Positions 42,477-51,426 of a stretch of DNA of 64,000 nucleotides are shown here, piece after piece (the first letter of the stretch is position 1; each line of letters opens with the position of its first letter). The notes under the pieces were generated by a model, which worked only from the letters and a program-made list of their open reading frames with translations, had not been told where the DNA came from and ran no database searches. The position numbers were made by a program, and so were the translations under genes. Origin of the DNA: Geomonas oryzisoli. GTDB lineage: Bacteria > Desulfobacterota > Desulfuromonadia > Geobacterales > Geobacteraceae. The DNA lies in the NCBI RefSeq assembly GCF_018986915.1, contig NZ_CP076723.1, positions 1,273,501 to 1,337,500 on the forward strand, in the 5' to 3' direction.

Positions 42477-42508
42477 CCGCGTCCCTGCACCTTCCCATGA
42501 GTCCCGGT

Positions 42509-42536
42509 TTGACTCCTTTCTAATTGCCATTACAGT
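42509..42536 (+). promoter_or_regulatory. Sigma-70-type promoter of the ATPase/TrkA operon
   Basis: TTGACT (42509-42514), a 16-bp spacer and TACAGT (42531-42536), about 72 bp before the ATPase start. Read-through from the kinase gene is also possible, as no terminator is visible between. Confidence 0.55.
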
Positions 42537-42607
42537 TGAAGCGTCCGGTTTGTGCTGACATGTCCCTGTGATTTCGGCCCGCAACCCGCGGTGGCCGGCG
42601 CGTGACC

Positions 42608-45436
42608 ATGAACGCCCCTTACGACCCGCTTCCCGACAACCTCCCCTGGCACGAGCTCCCTGTGTCGGAACTCTATGCCGCCCTGGGGACTTCCGCCGCC
42701 GGGCTCTCCTCGTCCGAGGCCGCGGCGCGGCTCAACCGCTTCGGCCCCAACACCATCCGCGCCGCCGCGGGGAAACCCCTCTACCTGAAGCTGCTCGCCG
42801 ACTTCAGCCACCCGATGGCGCTCCTGCTCTGGGGGGGCGGTGCCATGGCCTACCTCGGCGGCACCCCGCAGCTCGCCTGTGCCATCTGGTCGGTCATCTT
42901 CATCAACGCGCTCTTTTCCTTCTGGCAGGAGTACCGCGCCGAGCAGGCGGTCGAGGCGCTTAAGAGGCTCCTGCCGGCCCAGGCGACCGTGCTGCGCGAC
43001 GGGGTGGAGCGGCAGGTCCCGGCGCAGGAGCTGGTTCCGGGCGACCTGGTGCGGGTCAATCCCGGCGACCGCATCTGCGCCGACGCGAGGGTGGTCTCCG
43101 AGTGGGACCTGCGCGTGGACCAGTCCACCCTCTCCGGAGAGGCCCACCCCGCCAGGAAGACCGCCGACCCGCTCACCGGGCAGCCCCTTTCCCGGACCGA
43201 ACTCCCCAACCTCGTCTTCGCCGGCACCTCCGCCGTCGCCGGGACCGGCTCCGCCGTGGTCTGCGCCACCGGGATGCGCACCGAGTTCGGCCGCATCGCC
43301 CACCTCGCCACCGCCACCTCGGAAACCCCTTCGCCGCTGCAGCTCGAGATCGACCGGATGACCCGGGTGGTCACCGCGCTGGCCCTGGCCGTCGGCACGC
43401 TGTTCTTCGTGCTCTCGGTGGCGGTGCTGGAGCGCGAGCTGCACATGGGCTTCATCTTCGCGGTCGGCATGGTGGTCGCCTTCGTGCCGGAAGGTCTGCT
43501 CCCCACGGTCTCCCTGGCCCTCGCCATGGCCGTGCAGAGGATGGCGCAGCGAAACGCCCTGGTGAAGAAACTATCCTCGGTGGAGGCGCTTGGCTGCTGC
43601 ACCGTGATCTGCACCGACAAGACCGGGACGCTCACCCAGAACGAGATGACCGTGCGTGAAATCTGGGTGGACGGCGCCGCGCAGGAGGTCTCCGGCGTCG
43701 GTTACGCCCCCCGCGGCAAGATCGGGGCGGGCGGCGCCCCTTCCACCGGGGTTGCCCGCCTGCTCACCGCCGCAGCCCTGTGCAACGACGCGCGCCTGGT
43801 GCAACCCACGGGGGCGTCCGAGCCGTGGCGCATCATCGGCGACCCCACCGAGGGGGCGCTCATCGTGGCCGCGTCGAAGGGCGGGGTCGATGCCGAGGCT
43901 CAGGGGACGCTGCTCCCCCGGCTGCGCGAGATCCCCTTCGACTCGGTGCGCAAGAGGATGACCAGTGTGCACCGCGAGGGGGAGGGGGAGACAGCCTTCG
44001 TGAAGGGTGCGCCGGCCGAGGTGGCGGCCCTGTGCGCCGCGCAGATCCGGGACGGGGCGACGATCCCCCTGGAGCCTTCCCTGTTGCGGGAGGTGCTCGG
44101 GCAGGTGGACGCCTACGCGCGCCAGGGGTACCGCGTGCTGGCCATCGCCGAGCGGAGCCTGCCGCGGGACATGGCGGAGTACACGGCGCAGAGCGTGGAG
44201 CGGGAGCTCACCCTGCTGGGGCTCGTGGCGATGAACGATCCCCCCCGGCCCGAGGTGGCGAGCGCGGTGCAGAAGTGCAAAAGCGCCGGGATCAGGGTGG
44301 TCATGGTGACCGGCGACTACGGCCTCACCGCCGAGAGCGTGGCGCGGCGCATCGGTGTCCTCAACCCGGAGGACCCCTGCCGCGTGGTGAGCGGCGCCGA
44401 ACTCGACGCCATGGACGCCGACGCACTGGACGAGGCACTCACCGGAGAGGTGATCTTCGCCCGCGTCTCCCCCGAGCACAAGCTGCGCGTGGTGAGCGCG
44501 CTGCAGCGAAAGGGAGAGATCGTGGCGGTGACCGGCGACGGCGTCAACGACGCGCCAGCCCTGAAAAAGGCCGACATCGGCGTGGCCATGGGGCTCTCCG
44601 GGACCGACGTCGCCAAGGAGGCGGCCGACATGATCCTGCTCGACGACAACTTCGCCTCCATCGTCAACACCATCGAGGAGGGGCGCGCCGTCTACGCCAA
44701 CATCAGGAAGTTCGTCACCTACATCTTCACCAGCAACATGGCCGAGGCGTGGCCCTTCATCCTGCAGATCACGCTCAACGTGCCCCTTGCCCTCACCGTG
44801 ATGCAGGTGCTCGCCATCGACCTCGGGGCCGACATCCTCCCGGCCCTCGCCCTCGGCACCGAGCCCCCCGAGCCGGGGATCATGGAGCGCCCGCCGCGCC
44901 CCCGCAGCGAGCGGCTGGTGAACCGGGCGCTGCTGGTGCGGGCCCTGGTCTGGCTCGGGTCGCTGATGGCGCTTTGCTGCCTGTTCGGCTTCTTCCTCGT
45001 CTACCGGGAGTACGGCTACCCTGACCTGCGCCACCTGCCGCGTCTCGATCTCGTCCCCTACCAAGAGCGCCTGCTCTCCGCCGACGGCAGGGTCTATATC
45101 CTGGCCGGCACCATGTTCTTCGCGGGCGTGATCGGGGCACAGGCGGGAAACGCCTACTGCTGCCGCAGCGAGCGGTTCTCCGTGTTGCGCATCGGCCTTT
45201 TCGGCAACCGCTTCCTCGTGGCGGGCATCGCGTTCCAGCTTCTGTTCTGTCTCGCCCTCATCTACCTTCCCCCGCTGCAGCGCCTCTTCGAGGTGGCGCC
45301 CCTGCCCCCACGCTTCTGGGGGGTGATCGCCTGTTACCCCGTGCTGATCCTCCTCGCCGAGGAGGGGCGCAAACGGTGGCTAACGAGCAGGGAGGCGCGG
45401 CGCACGGCTGCGGGAACACCCGGAGGTGCAACATGA
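42608..45436 (+). CDS. P2-type cation-transporting ATPase (Na+/K+- or Ca2+-type)
   Basis: 942 residues. Actuator loop Ser-Thr-Leu-Ser-Gly-Glu (TGE-type), phosphorylation motif Asp337-Lys-Thr-Gly-Thr-Leu-Thr, hinge Thr-Gly-Asp-Gly-Val-Asn-Asp-Ala-Pro, TM4 motif Val-Pro-Glu-Gly-Leu-Leu (from 293) and TM6 motif Ile-Asp-Leu-Gly-Ala-Asp (from 737). The last resembles Ile-Asp-Leu-Gly-Thr-Asp of Na,K/H,K-ATPases, so P2C-like Na+/K+ transport is the favoured reading; Ca2+ is possible. ATG 42608 is used; GTG 42602 is in frame, and neither has a strong ribosome site. It overlaps the first TrkA gene by 4 bp, so ATPase and RCK proteins are translationally coupled. Confidence 0.92.
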   Translation: MNAPYDPLPDNLPWHELPVSELYAALGTSAAGLSSSEAAARLNRFGPNTIRAAAGKPLYLKLLADFSHPMALLLWGGGAMAYLGGTPQLACAIWSVIFINALFSFWQEYRAEQAVEALKRLLPAQATVLRDGVERQVPAQELVPGDLVRVNPGDRICADARVVSEWDLRVDQSTLSGEAHPARKTADPLTGQPLSRTELPNLVFAGTSAVAGTGSAVVCATGMRTEFGRIAHLATATSETPSPLQLEIDRMTRVVTALALAVGTLFFVLSVAVLERELHMGFIFAVGMVVAFVPEGLLPTVSLALAMAVQRMAQRNALVKKLSSVEALGCCTVICTDKTGTLTQNEMTVREIWVDGAAQEVSGVGYAPRGKIGAGGAPSTGVARLLTAAALCNDARLVQPTGASEPWRIIGDPTEGALIVAASKGGVDAEAQGTLLPRLREIPFDSVRKRMTSVHREGEGETAFVKGAPAEVAALCAAQIRDGATIPLEPSLLREVLGQVDAYARQGYRVLAIAERSLPRDMAEYTAQSVERELTLLGLVAMNDPPRPEVASAVQKCKSAGIRVVMVTGDYGLTAESVARRIGVLNPEDPCRVVSGAELDAMDADALDEALTGEVIFARVSPEHKLRVVSALQRKGEIVAVTGDGVNDAPALKKADIGVAMGLSGTDVAKEAADMILLDDNFASIVNTIEEGRAVYANIRKFVTYIFTSNMAEAWPFILQITLNVPLALTVMQVLAIDLGADILPALALGTEPPEPGIMERPPRPRSERLVNRALLVRALVWLGSLMALCCLFGFFLVYREYGYPDLRHLPRLDLVPYQERLLSADGRVYILAGTMFFAGVIGAQAGNAYCCRSERFSVLRIGLFGNRFLVAGIAFQLLFCLALIYLPPLQRLFEVAPLPPRFWGVIACYPVLILLAEEGRKRWLTSREARRTAAGTPGGAT

Positions 45437-46083
45437 AAGTGATAGTGATCGGCTGCGGCAGGCTCGGCAGCGCGCTCGCCGAGGCGCTGTCCCGGCGCGG
45501 CGTGGAGGTGGCGGTGGTGGACCGGGACGAGGCGGCATTCGAGCGGCTTTCCCCCTCGTTCAACGGGATCCGGGTGGCCGGGATGGGGTTCGACCACGAG
45601 GTACTGCTGCACGCCGGGATCGAGGGCGCCGACGCGGTGGCCGCGCTCACGGCGAGCGACGAGGTGAACGCGGTGAGCGCGCGGGCGGCCAGGCTTGTGT
45701 TCAAGGTGCCCCGGGTGGTGGCCAGGCTCTACGAGCCGGGGAAGGCCGAGGCGTACCGGCGCCTGGGGATTCCCACCATCTCGCACGTCACCTGGGGGGT
45801 GGGGCGCATCGTCGAGCTTTTATGCTATTCGCCGGTGGAACAGGTGCAGAGCCTGGGGGGAGGGGAGGTGGAACTGGTGCGGGTCGATCTCCCCCCCCTT
45901 CTCGCCGGCCGCAGCGTCCAGGAACTGACCCTCATCGGGGAGATCCAGGTGGTCGCGGTCGCCAGGCAGGGGCGGACCCTGATCCCGACGCCGGGGACCC
46001 TGTTCCAGCAGGGAGACCAGGTTTACCTAGCCCTGCTCACCTCGTCTGCGGAGCGGCTGAAGCACCTGCTCGGCCTGCCATAG
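45433..46083 (+). CDS. TrkA/KtrA-type RCK protein 1
   Basis: 216 residues starting at the ATG that overlaps the ATPase stop, with GGAGGTGC upstream. RCK_N Rossmann domain with Gly-Cys-Gly-Arg-Leu-Gly, then Val-Val-Asp-Arg-Asp at the end of beta-2; RCK_C from about 135 (Gly-Arg-Ser-Val-Gln-Glu-Leu-Thr-Leu). Such proteins bind NAD(H), ATP/ADP or c-di-AMP and gate Trk/Ktr potassium channels. No Trk/Ktr membrane subunit is nearby; its partner by position is the P2 ATPase. Cytoplasmic. Confidence 0.9.
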   Translation: MKVIVIGCGRLGSALAEALSRRGVEVAVVDRDEAAFERLSPSFNGIRVAGMGFDHEVLLHAGIEGADAVAALTASDEVNAVSARAARLVFKVPRVVARLYEPGKAEAYRRLGIPTISHVTWGVGRIVELLCYSPVEQVQSLGGGEVELVRVDLPPLLAGRSVQELTLIGEIQVVAVARQGRTLIPTPGTLFQQGDQVYLALLTSSAERLKHLLGLP

Positions 46084-46092
46084 GAGGACGCC

Positions 46093-46767
46093 ATGGTCGT
46101 GATCATCGTGGGGGGAGGCAAGGTGGGGGCGCACCTGGCCCGGCTCTTGTCCCGGGGGGGGAGGAGCATCCGGCTCATCGAGGAGGGGCGCGGGCGTTGT
46201 GCTGAGCTTTGCGCCGCGCTGGGCGGGGTGCAGGTGGTGGCCGGCAGCGGCTGCGACCCGCGCATCCTGGAACAGGCGGGGGTGCGCGAGGCGGACGCGG
46301 TGGCGGCGGTGACCGGCTCGGACGAGGCGAACCTGGTGGTGGCGGGGCTCGCCCGCGCCGAGTTCGGGGTGCGGCGCGTCATCGCGCGGGTGAACGATCC
46401 CAACAACCTCTGGCTGTTCACCCCGAAGCTCGGGGTGGACGTGGCGCTGAACCAGGCCGACCTCCTCTCCCACCTGATCGCCGAGGAGATGTCGCTGGGC
46501 GAGATGATGACGTTGCTCAAGCTGAGAAAGGGGGAATACTCGCTGGTGGAGGAGAAGGTGCACCCCCACTCCGGTGCGGCGGGGCAGCCCATCGCGGCGC
46601 TCCCGCTGCCGGCCGAGTGCGTGATCGCCGCGGTGATCCGGGGGGGGAAGCTGATCGTGCCGCGCGGGAAGCTGGTGCTCGAGCCGGGGGACGAGGTGCT
46701 GGCCCTGGTGCACGCCCGCGAGATGCGCATGCTCTCGGCGCTGTTGGGGGCGCCGCAGGAGGGCTAG
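46093..46767 (+). CDS. TrkA/KtrA-type RCK protein 2
   Basis: 224 residues, 9 bp behind the first RCK gene with AGGAGG in the gap. RCK_N with Val-Gly-Gly-Gly-Lys-Val-Gly-Ala-His-Leu-Ala, an extra loop through Leu-Leu-Ser-His-Leu-Ile-Ala-Glu-Glu-Met-Ser-Leu, and RCK_C (Gly-Gln-Pro-Ile-Ala-Ala-Leu-Pro-Leu-Pro). It is a diverged paralogue of the previous protein; the two could form a heteromeric ring, as the two RCK halves of full-length TrkA do. Last gene of the operon; its 3' end overlaps the converging kinase gene by 4 bp. Confidence 0.9.
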   Translation: MVVIIVGGGKVGAHLARLLSRGGRSIRLIEEGRGRCAELCAALGGVQVVAGSGCDPRILEQAGVREADAVAAVTGSDEANLVVAGLARAEFGVRRVIARVNDPNNLWLFTPKLGVDVALNQADLLSHLIAEEMSLGEMMTLLKLRKGEYSLVEEKVHPHSGAAGQPIAALPLPAECVIAAVIRGGKLIVPRGKLVLEPGDEVLALVHAREMRMLSALLGAPQEG

Positions 46768-49700
46768 CGCACGGGGAGGACGCCCCCCAGCACGCGCGCG
46801 ATCTCCCGCACCGTGTAGGGTTTCTCCAGGGTGGCGCGGAAGCCGTGCTTTTTGTAGTCGGACATGATCGGATCGTTGGAGTAGCCGCTGGACACGATCA
46901 GGCGGGCGTCCGGGTCCAGTTCCAGGATCTGCTGCGCCGCCTCCTTTCCCCCCATCCCGCCCGGGATGGTGAGGTCCATGATCACCGCGTCGTAGCGCTC
47001 CCCCTGCTCCCGCGCCGCCCGGTACAGTGCCACGGCCTCGGCGCCGTCGCAGCAGGCGGTGGCATTGTAGCCGAGCTGGACCAGCATGGCGCAGGCGAGA
47101 TCGCGGATCAGTTCCTCGTCGTCCATCACCACCACGCTCCCCCCTCCGGCGGGACTCGCGCCCGGTTCCTGCTCCCGGACCAGCTCCGCGGCACCCTCTC
47201 CCAGCGAAGGGAGGTAGATGGTGAAGGCGGTGCCCCGTCCCGGGGTGGAGTCGACCAGGATCAGCCCGCCGTGCCGGGTGACGATGGAGTGGGTAGAGGC
47301 GAGGCCGAGGCCGGTGCCGCTGGCCTTGGTGGTGAAGTAGGGGTCGAAGATCTTCTTCAGGTCGCTCTCCGAGATGCCGCACCCCTCGTCCCTGAAGTCC
47401 AGCCGCACGTAGTGTCCAGGCGCGAGCCCCAGCCTGTTCTCCGGCTCCAGGAGCTCGTTTCTACCGGTTATGGTCATGGTGCCGCCGCCGGGCATGGCGT
47501 GCACCGCGTTGATGATGATGTTGTTGAAGGCCTGGTTCAGCTGCCCTTCGTCCGCCTCGACGAGGTCGAGCGTGTCCGGTATCTCGATCCTCCCCTTGAC
47601 GTTGGTCCCCCGCAGCACCAGGGAGAGCGATTCGCCGGCCAACTGCTTCACCGAGAAGACCTTCTTGATGGGCTGCCCGCCGCGGGCGAAGGTGAGGAGC
47701 TGCCCCGCCAGTTCCGCCGCCCTCTGGCACGCCTTCTCCGCCTTGTTGAGCGGCCCCTTCGCCTTGTGCGCCTGCTCCAGCACCATCTGGGCGAAACTTA
47801 TGTTCCCCACGATGCCGGTGAGGATGTTGTTGAAGTCGTGGGCGATGCCGCCGGCCAGGACCCCCAGGCTCTCCAGCTTCTGCATGTTGAGCATCTGGGC
47901 CTCGATGCGCTTGTTCTCGCGGTCCAGGCGTTTCTCCTCGGTGATGTCCTGCACCATCACCAGCAGGTGCGACCTCTCCTCGACATGGAATCGGCTCAGG
48001 TAGCTGCGCAGGGTGAGCTCCTTGCCGAATGTCGATTGCAGTTCCCGCTCGAGGGCCCGCGGCGTGCCGTCGGCTAGAACCAGCCCCGCCTGCTCCAGCA
48101 TCCCCCCCTCCCCGCGCCAGGAGGGGAGTTGCTTGAAGTTCTGCCCCAGCAACTCGGCCACGCTCCCCCCGATGATGTCGGCCGCCGCCTGGTTCGCCCT
48201 GATGCAGTTGCCGCTGTCACCGTCGAAAACGATGATCCCCATCGGGGACTGGGCCAAGAGCGTCTCCACCAGCATGAGTGCCTTGCCGCGCGCCTGCTCC
48301 GCCTCGATCCGGTCGGTGATGTCGGAGATGATCCCCACCAGGGCCCTGAGCGAGCCGTCCGGCGCCTCGAGCCTCCTGCCGGAGAGGTAGCCCCAGAAGT
48401 GCCCGCCGCTGCCGCTCAGGTAGTGGCGCTCGGTGCTGGCGTGACTGACCTCGCCGGTCATGAGGCGACGCATCAGTTCGCTCCCCGTCTCCAACTGGTC
48501 CGGGTTGAGATGGCTCGTGTAGCTGGAGCCGATCAGCTGTTCCATGCTGCAGCCGAACATCTCGGCCATGCGGTTGTTGGCGAAGCGGATGATCCCTTGC
48601 GGGTCCACCATGACGATGCCGGCCTGCAGGGTCTCGAAGGTCACCCGCAGTTGCTGCTCGCTCTCCTTGAGGGCCGCCTCGGCCGCCTTGCGCTCGCCGA
48701 TTTCGGCCTGGAGCACGCTGTTGAGCTGCCGGAACTTCATGACGATGACACAGAGGATCGCGATCACGGCGGCGCAGATGAGCAGCGCGCCCAAAAGGAA
48801 CCGGTAGTTTCCGCCGGGTCGGGGATCGTAGATGATGCCCGAGGGATCGAACCCTTCCGGGAGCATCCCCATGCCGGAGAAGGTGTCGGCGATGTGGCGC
48901 CAGCGGGTGGGGCTTTGGTAGCCCAGCTCCACCAGGGTGGGCTGGATCAGCGATTCCATCTGGTTCGCCTCGAACAGGAGCCAGTCGCGGCTGCGCTCGC
49001 GGGAGTACTTGGCGAGGATGAGGTCGGCGATCTCCTCCTTGTGGGACAGCGCGTAGCGCCACCCCTTGAGGGTCGCCTCCCGGAAGGCCTTGACCAGGGC
49101 GGGGCGGGAGGTGATGGTGGCGCGGGTGGTGAAGAAGTTGTCGCCGTAGAAGTCGATGCCGTAGGTGAGCGGGGAGAAGGCGAGGTAGGGTTCGCCCGCC
49201 TGCTCCAGGATGTAGGGTTCGTTGAAGCTGTAGGCCATCATGACGTCGGCCTTGCCGGCGATGAGGTCGCGGGCGTCGCCGCGATGCTCCACCTTGGCGA
49301 TGTCCTTCTCCTCGATGGCGTTCTTCTTGAGCAGGGCGAGCATGTCGCCGTGCTGGTTGGAGTACATGAAGCGGCGGCCCTTCATGTCGGCCACCTTCTG
49401 GATGCCGGTCTTGCGCGGGGTGAGCAGGATGGCGGGGGAATGCTGGAAGATCTGACCCAGCACCACGAGGTCGTCGCCGTGGGCCCGGTGCAGCAACAGC
49501 GCCGAGGTCCCCACGCCGAAATCGGCGCGCCCGGAGGTCACCGCGTTCTCGACCTCGACGTCGGGTCCCCCCTCGCGTATGGCGACGTCGAGCCCCGCGT
49601 CGCGGTAGAACCCCTTGTCGAGGGCGGCGTAGTAGCCGGCGAACTGGAAGTGGTGCAGCCACTTGAGCTGGAGGGTGACGCGCTCGTTGGCCAGGGCGGG

Positions 49701-49778
49701 GTGCACGAGCGCCAGGGATAATGCCAGGGTGAGCAGGGCGGCCCACCCCTTGTGCCTTGCACGTTGGGCAGGTCTCAT
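46764..49778 (-). CDS. Hybrid histidine kinase: NMT1/THI5-like SBP, two PAS, HisKA, HATPase, receiver
   Basis: About 1004 residues from ATG 49778 (GAGGA 7 nt upstream). Order: signal peptide; NMT1/THI5-like binding domain (about 30-310; Leu-Lys-Trp-Leu-His-His-Phe-Gln-Phe-Ala-Gly-Tyr-Tyr-Ala-Ala, typical of pyrimidine or taurine-type SBPs); TM (about 330-350); PAS (370-490); PAS (500-620); HisKA with Gly-Gly-Ile-Ala-His-Asp-Phe-Asn-Asn; HATPase; receiver with Val-Ile-Met-Asp-Leu-Thr-Ile-Pro-Gly-Gly. It should sense a thiamine-precursor-like, nitrogen- or sulfur-containing solute. Its SBP family differs from that of the other SBP kinases here. Confidence 0.93.
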   Translation of the reverse strand: MRPAQRARHKGWAALLTLALSLALVHPALANERVTLQLKWLHHFQFAGYYAALDKGFYRDAGLDVAIREGGPDVEVENAVTSGRADFGVGTSALLLHRAHGDDLVVLGQIFQHSPAILLTPRKTGIQKVADMKGRRFMYSNQHGDMLALLKKNAIEEKDIAKVEHRGDARDLIAGKADVMMAYSFNEPYILEQAGEPYLAFSPLTYGIDFYGDNFFTTRATITSRPALVKAFREATLKGWRYALSHKEEIADLILAKYSRERSRDWLLFEANQMESLIQPTLVELGYQSPTRWRHIADTFSGMGMLPEGFDPSGIIYDPRPGGNYRFLLGALLICAAVIAILCVIVMKFRQLNSVLQAEIGERKAAEAALKESEQQLRVTFETLQAGIVMVDPQGIIRFANNRMAEMFGCSMEQLIGSSYTSHLNPDQLETGSELMRRLMTGEVSHASTERHYLSGSGGHFWGYLSGRRLEAPDGSLRALVGIISDITDRIEAEQARGKALMLVETLLAQSPMGIIVFDGDSGNCIRANQAAADIIGGSVAELLGQNFKQLPSWRGEGGMLEQAGLVLADGTPRALERELQSTFGKELTLRSYLSRFHVEERSHLLVMVQDITEEKRLDRENKRIEAQMLNMQKLESLGVLAGGIAHDFNNILTGIVGNISFAQMVLEQAHKAKGPLNKAEKACQRAAELAGQLLTFARGGQPIKKVFSVKQLAGESLSLVLRGTNVKGRIEIPDTLDLVEADEGQLNQAFNNIIINAVHAMPGGGTMTITGRNELLEPENRLGLAPGHYVRLDFRDEGCGISESDLKKIFDPYFTTKASGTGLGLASTHSIVTRHGGLILVDSTPGRGTAFTIYLPSLGEGAAELVREQEPGASPAGGGSVVVMDDEELIRDLACAMLVQLGYNATACCDGAEAVALYRAAREQGERYDAVIMDLTIPGGMGGKEAAQQILELDPDARLIVSSGYSNDPIMSDYKKHGFRATLEKPYTVREIARVLGGVLPVR

Positions 49779-49830
49779 GGTGCGGTCCTCGTCGAGCACG
49801 GAAGCGGTCGTTGGCGCATTGGGCGTGCCA

Positions 49831-50223
49831 TCAGGGGGTATTGCAGTAGTCGGCCAGGTAGCCGCGGATGCGATCTACGTCGTCCTGGTCCTGGTCGGGT
49901 TCTTCGCGCATCAACTCCATCAGGAGCGCGATGCAGCCGCTGCCGTCCACGTCGTGGTCCACGAACTTCACGCCCAGCAGCTTGTCGTTAACGTGCACCA
50001 CCTCGCTCCAGATCTGCAGCGGGGGGCGAAGGTCGGGGTCTGCGTCGAGATGGATGCGCAAGAGGCAGCCGGTCCCGCCAGGAAGAGCCGTGGTGCGGCG
50101 CAGGTGGAGCAGGGCGCCGTTGAAGGAGATGTTTTCCAGGATGCCGCTGAGGCTCTCGCCGTGGTGTACCAACTCTATCTTCTTCGTCGATGGTGCCCGA
50201 TAAAACTGTCGCAGCTCTGTCAT
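49831..50223 (-). CDS. PilZ-domain c-di-GMP-binding protein
   Basis: The 130-residue protein has both PilZ signatures: Arg-Gln-Phe-Tyr-Arg (RxxxR, residues 5-9) and Asn-Ile-Ser-Phe-Asn-Gly (D/NxSxxG, residues about 32-37), so it should bind c-di-GMP. A single-domain cytoplasmic adaptor; partner unknown. AAAGGT precedes ATG 50223 at long spacing. It lies 52 bp upstream of the SBP hybrid kinase on the same strand, so the two may be co-transcribed, linking that kinase to c-di-GMP. Confidence 0.88.
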   Translation of the reverse strand: MTELRQFYRAPSTKKIELVHHGESLSGILENISFNGALLHLRRTTALPGGTGCLLRIHLDADPDLRPPLQIWSEVVHVNDKLLGVKFVDHDVDGSGCIALLMELMREEPDQDQDDVDRIRGYLADYCNTP

Positions 50224-50483
50224 AGGGTGCAGACCTTTGGCAAACAGGATGAAGTGCGTGGTTTCATCATCGGAAAGAACGCTCCAGCTCTTGAGAACTT
50301 TTCGCGGGAGTCACTTTCGGCATCTGTGAGAGCTTCGGGTACAACAACCGGCTGGATGTGGGGTGCTATTATGCCATGCGTTGGAGTTTTTTAGCTATCG
50401 TATTTTTATGTAACGCGGGCCAGCGACTCTTTCTTTCCCCCTTCGTCTCCATTCTCCCTGATGAAGAACTCCGGCAATAGTCC

Positions 50484-50512
50484 TTGAAACCGGTGCTGTC
50501 GTTTTGTATAAC
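50484..50512 (+). promoter_or_regulatory. Strong sigma-70-type promoter before DUF1294 gene
   Basis: TTGAAA (50484-50489), a 17-bp spacer and TATAAC (50507-50512). It leaves a leader of about 140 nt before ATG 50657, containing GGAGC...GGCTCC (about 50537-50553). The rest of the 433-bp gap from 50224 shows no convincing gene. Confidence 0.65.
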
Positions 50513-50656
50513 TAGCGCGGCCTGTCTGTCTCTTATGGAGCGAGGCTGGCTCCTCTTTGTTCCCCACTTGGTCCGACGCAACTACTTCGGACGCCTTATG
50601 ACAACCGATCGAAAACGGCGCCGTCGCAGCCGCGGCCGTCGCCGGGAGCACCGTCT

Positions 50657-51034
50657 ATGGGATACCTCGAGACACGGGAACACCAAAAGCCCCCCTCCTA
50701 CCTGTGGGGTCCCTCCTTTATGCTGCTGCTCGTTGCCCTGGCCGGTCTGGACCTTATCCCGGTACCGCTTCTCTGCGCCTACCTGCTGACGAGCCTGGCC
50801 GCCTTTTTGTTGTACGCCTTCGACAAGAGTGCCGCCGTGCGGGGAGCGCGCAGGATCTCCGAGCGCACCCTGCACCTGGCCGGGCTGTGCGGCGGGTGGC
50901 CGGGCGCGCTCCTGGCGCAACGCGCGCTGCACCACAAGTCGCAAAAACGATCCTTCCAACTGGTGTTCCGCTTCACGGTGCTGGTCAACTCCGCGGCGGT
51001 CGCCCTTTACGCCTTCGGGCGGTGGGACGGGTGA
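50657..51034 (+). CDS. DUF1294 family membrane protein
   Basis: The 125-residue protein has three hydrophobic segments (about 18-36, 40-55 and 104-120) and the DUF1294 core: Tyr-Ala-Phe-Asp-Lys-Ser-Ala-Ala-x-x-Gly-Ala-Arg-Arg-Ile-Ser-Glu-x-Thr-Leu-His-Leu-x-Gly-Leu-x-Gly-Gly-Trp-Pro-Gly-Ala and His-Lys-Ser-x-Lys. In many bacteria this domain is fused to an N-terminal cold-shock domain; here it stands alone, and no cold-shock remnant is visible upstream. GGGAG precedes ATG. Function unknown. Confidence 0.85.
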   Translation: MGYLETREHQKPPSYLWGPSFMLLLVALAGLDLIPVPLLCAYLLTSLAAFLLYAFDKSAAVRGARRISERTLHLAGLCGGWPGALLAQRALHHKSQKRSFQLVFRFTVLVNSAAVALYAFGRWDG

Positions 51035-51296
51035 ACCTGCCGTCTGCCGTTTCACCCGGCGCCGCCGGTCTTCCGATCAGATCCACTTCCGCTTTCCCAT
51101 CTCTGTCTCATTTCAGCCCCTTGCATGCAACAATTTGCAGGCTACACTCATAGCGCCTCACCTTTTCTCATTCATTGCCGCAGGCAAAGTTTGAAATTTG
51201 TTCTTGTGAACTCTTTGGCGGATTTTCTGCCAATGCGGACACTGTCTGTTAAGTGAAGCTAACCTTTAAACAGGGCGGTGGAAGCAATCTGAAGAA

Positions 51297-51314
51297 ATTT
51301 GACTTCCGTCAAAT
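51297..51314 (+). promoter_or_regulatory. FNR/NnrR/HcpR-type palindrome upstream of nitrite reductase
   Basis: ATTTGAC-ttcc-GTCAAAT, a perfect 7-4-7 palindrome 113 bp before the octaheme gene. TTGAC-N4-GTCAA is the half-site layout of CRP/FNR-superfamily nitrogen-oxide regulators. The remainder of the 392-bp gap (51035-51426) is AT-richer and empty. Confidence 0.7.
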
Positions 51315-51426
51315 ATTTTCCCGACCACTTCGTGCATGAATGAGGCGTGTTTTTGCGGGGCCAGGCTATGAGGATGTAATCGGTGCAATAGGCCGGAAAC
51401 CCATACACTACTGAAGGAGGAAAACG

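Noticed and set aside
50484-50789. 101-codon ORF, possible cold-shock-domain remnant
   Set aside because: Arg-rich composition and overlap with the DUF1294 gene in another frame; no cold-shock motifs (RNP1/RNP2) could be seen.
51035-51426. GEMM (c-di-GMP) riboswitch upstream of the octaheme gene
   Set aside because: Such riboswitches are frequent in Geobacter cytochrome leaders, so I looked here and before P460, but the conserved GEMM core words are absent.
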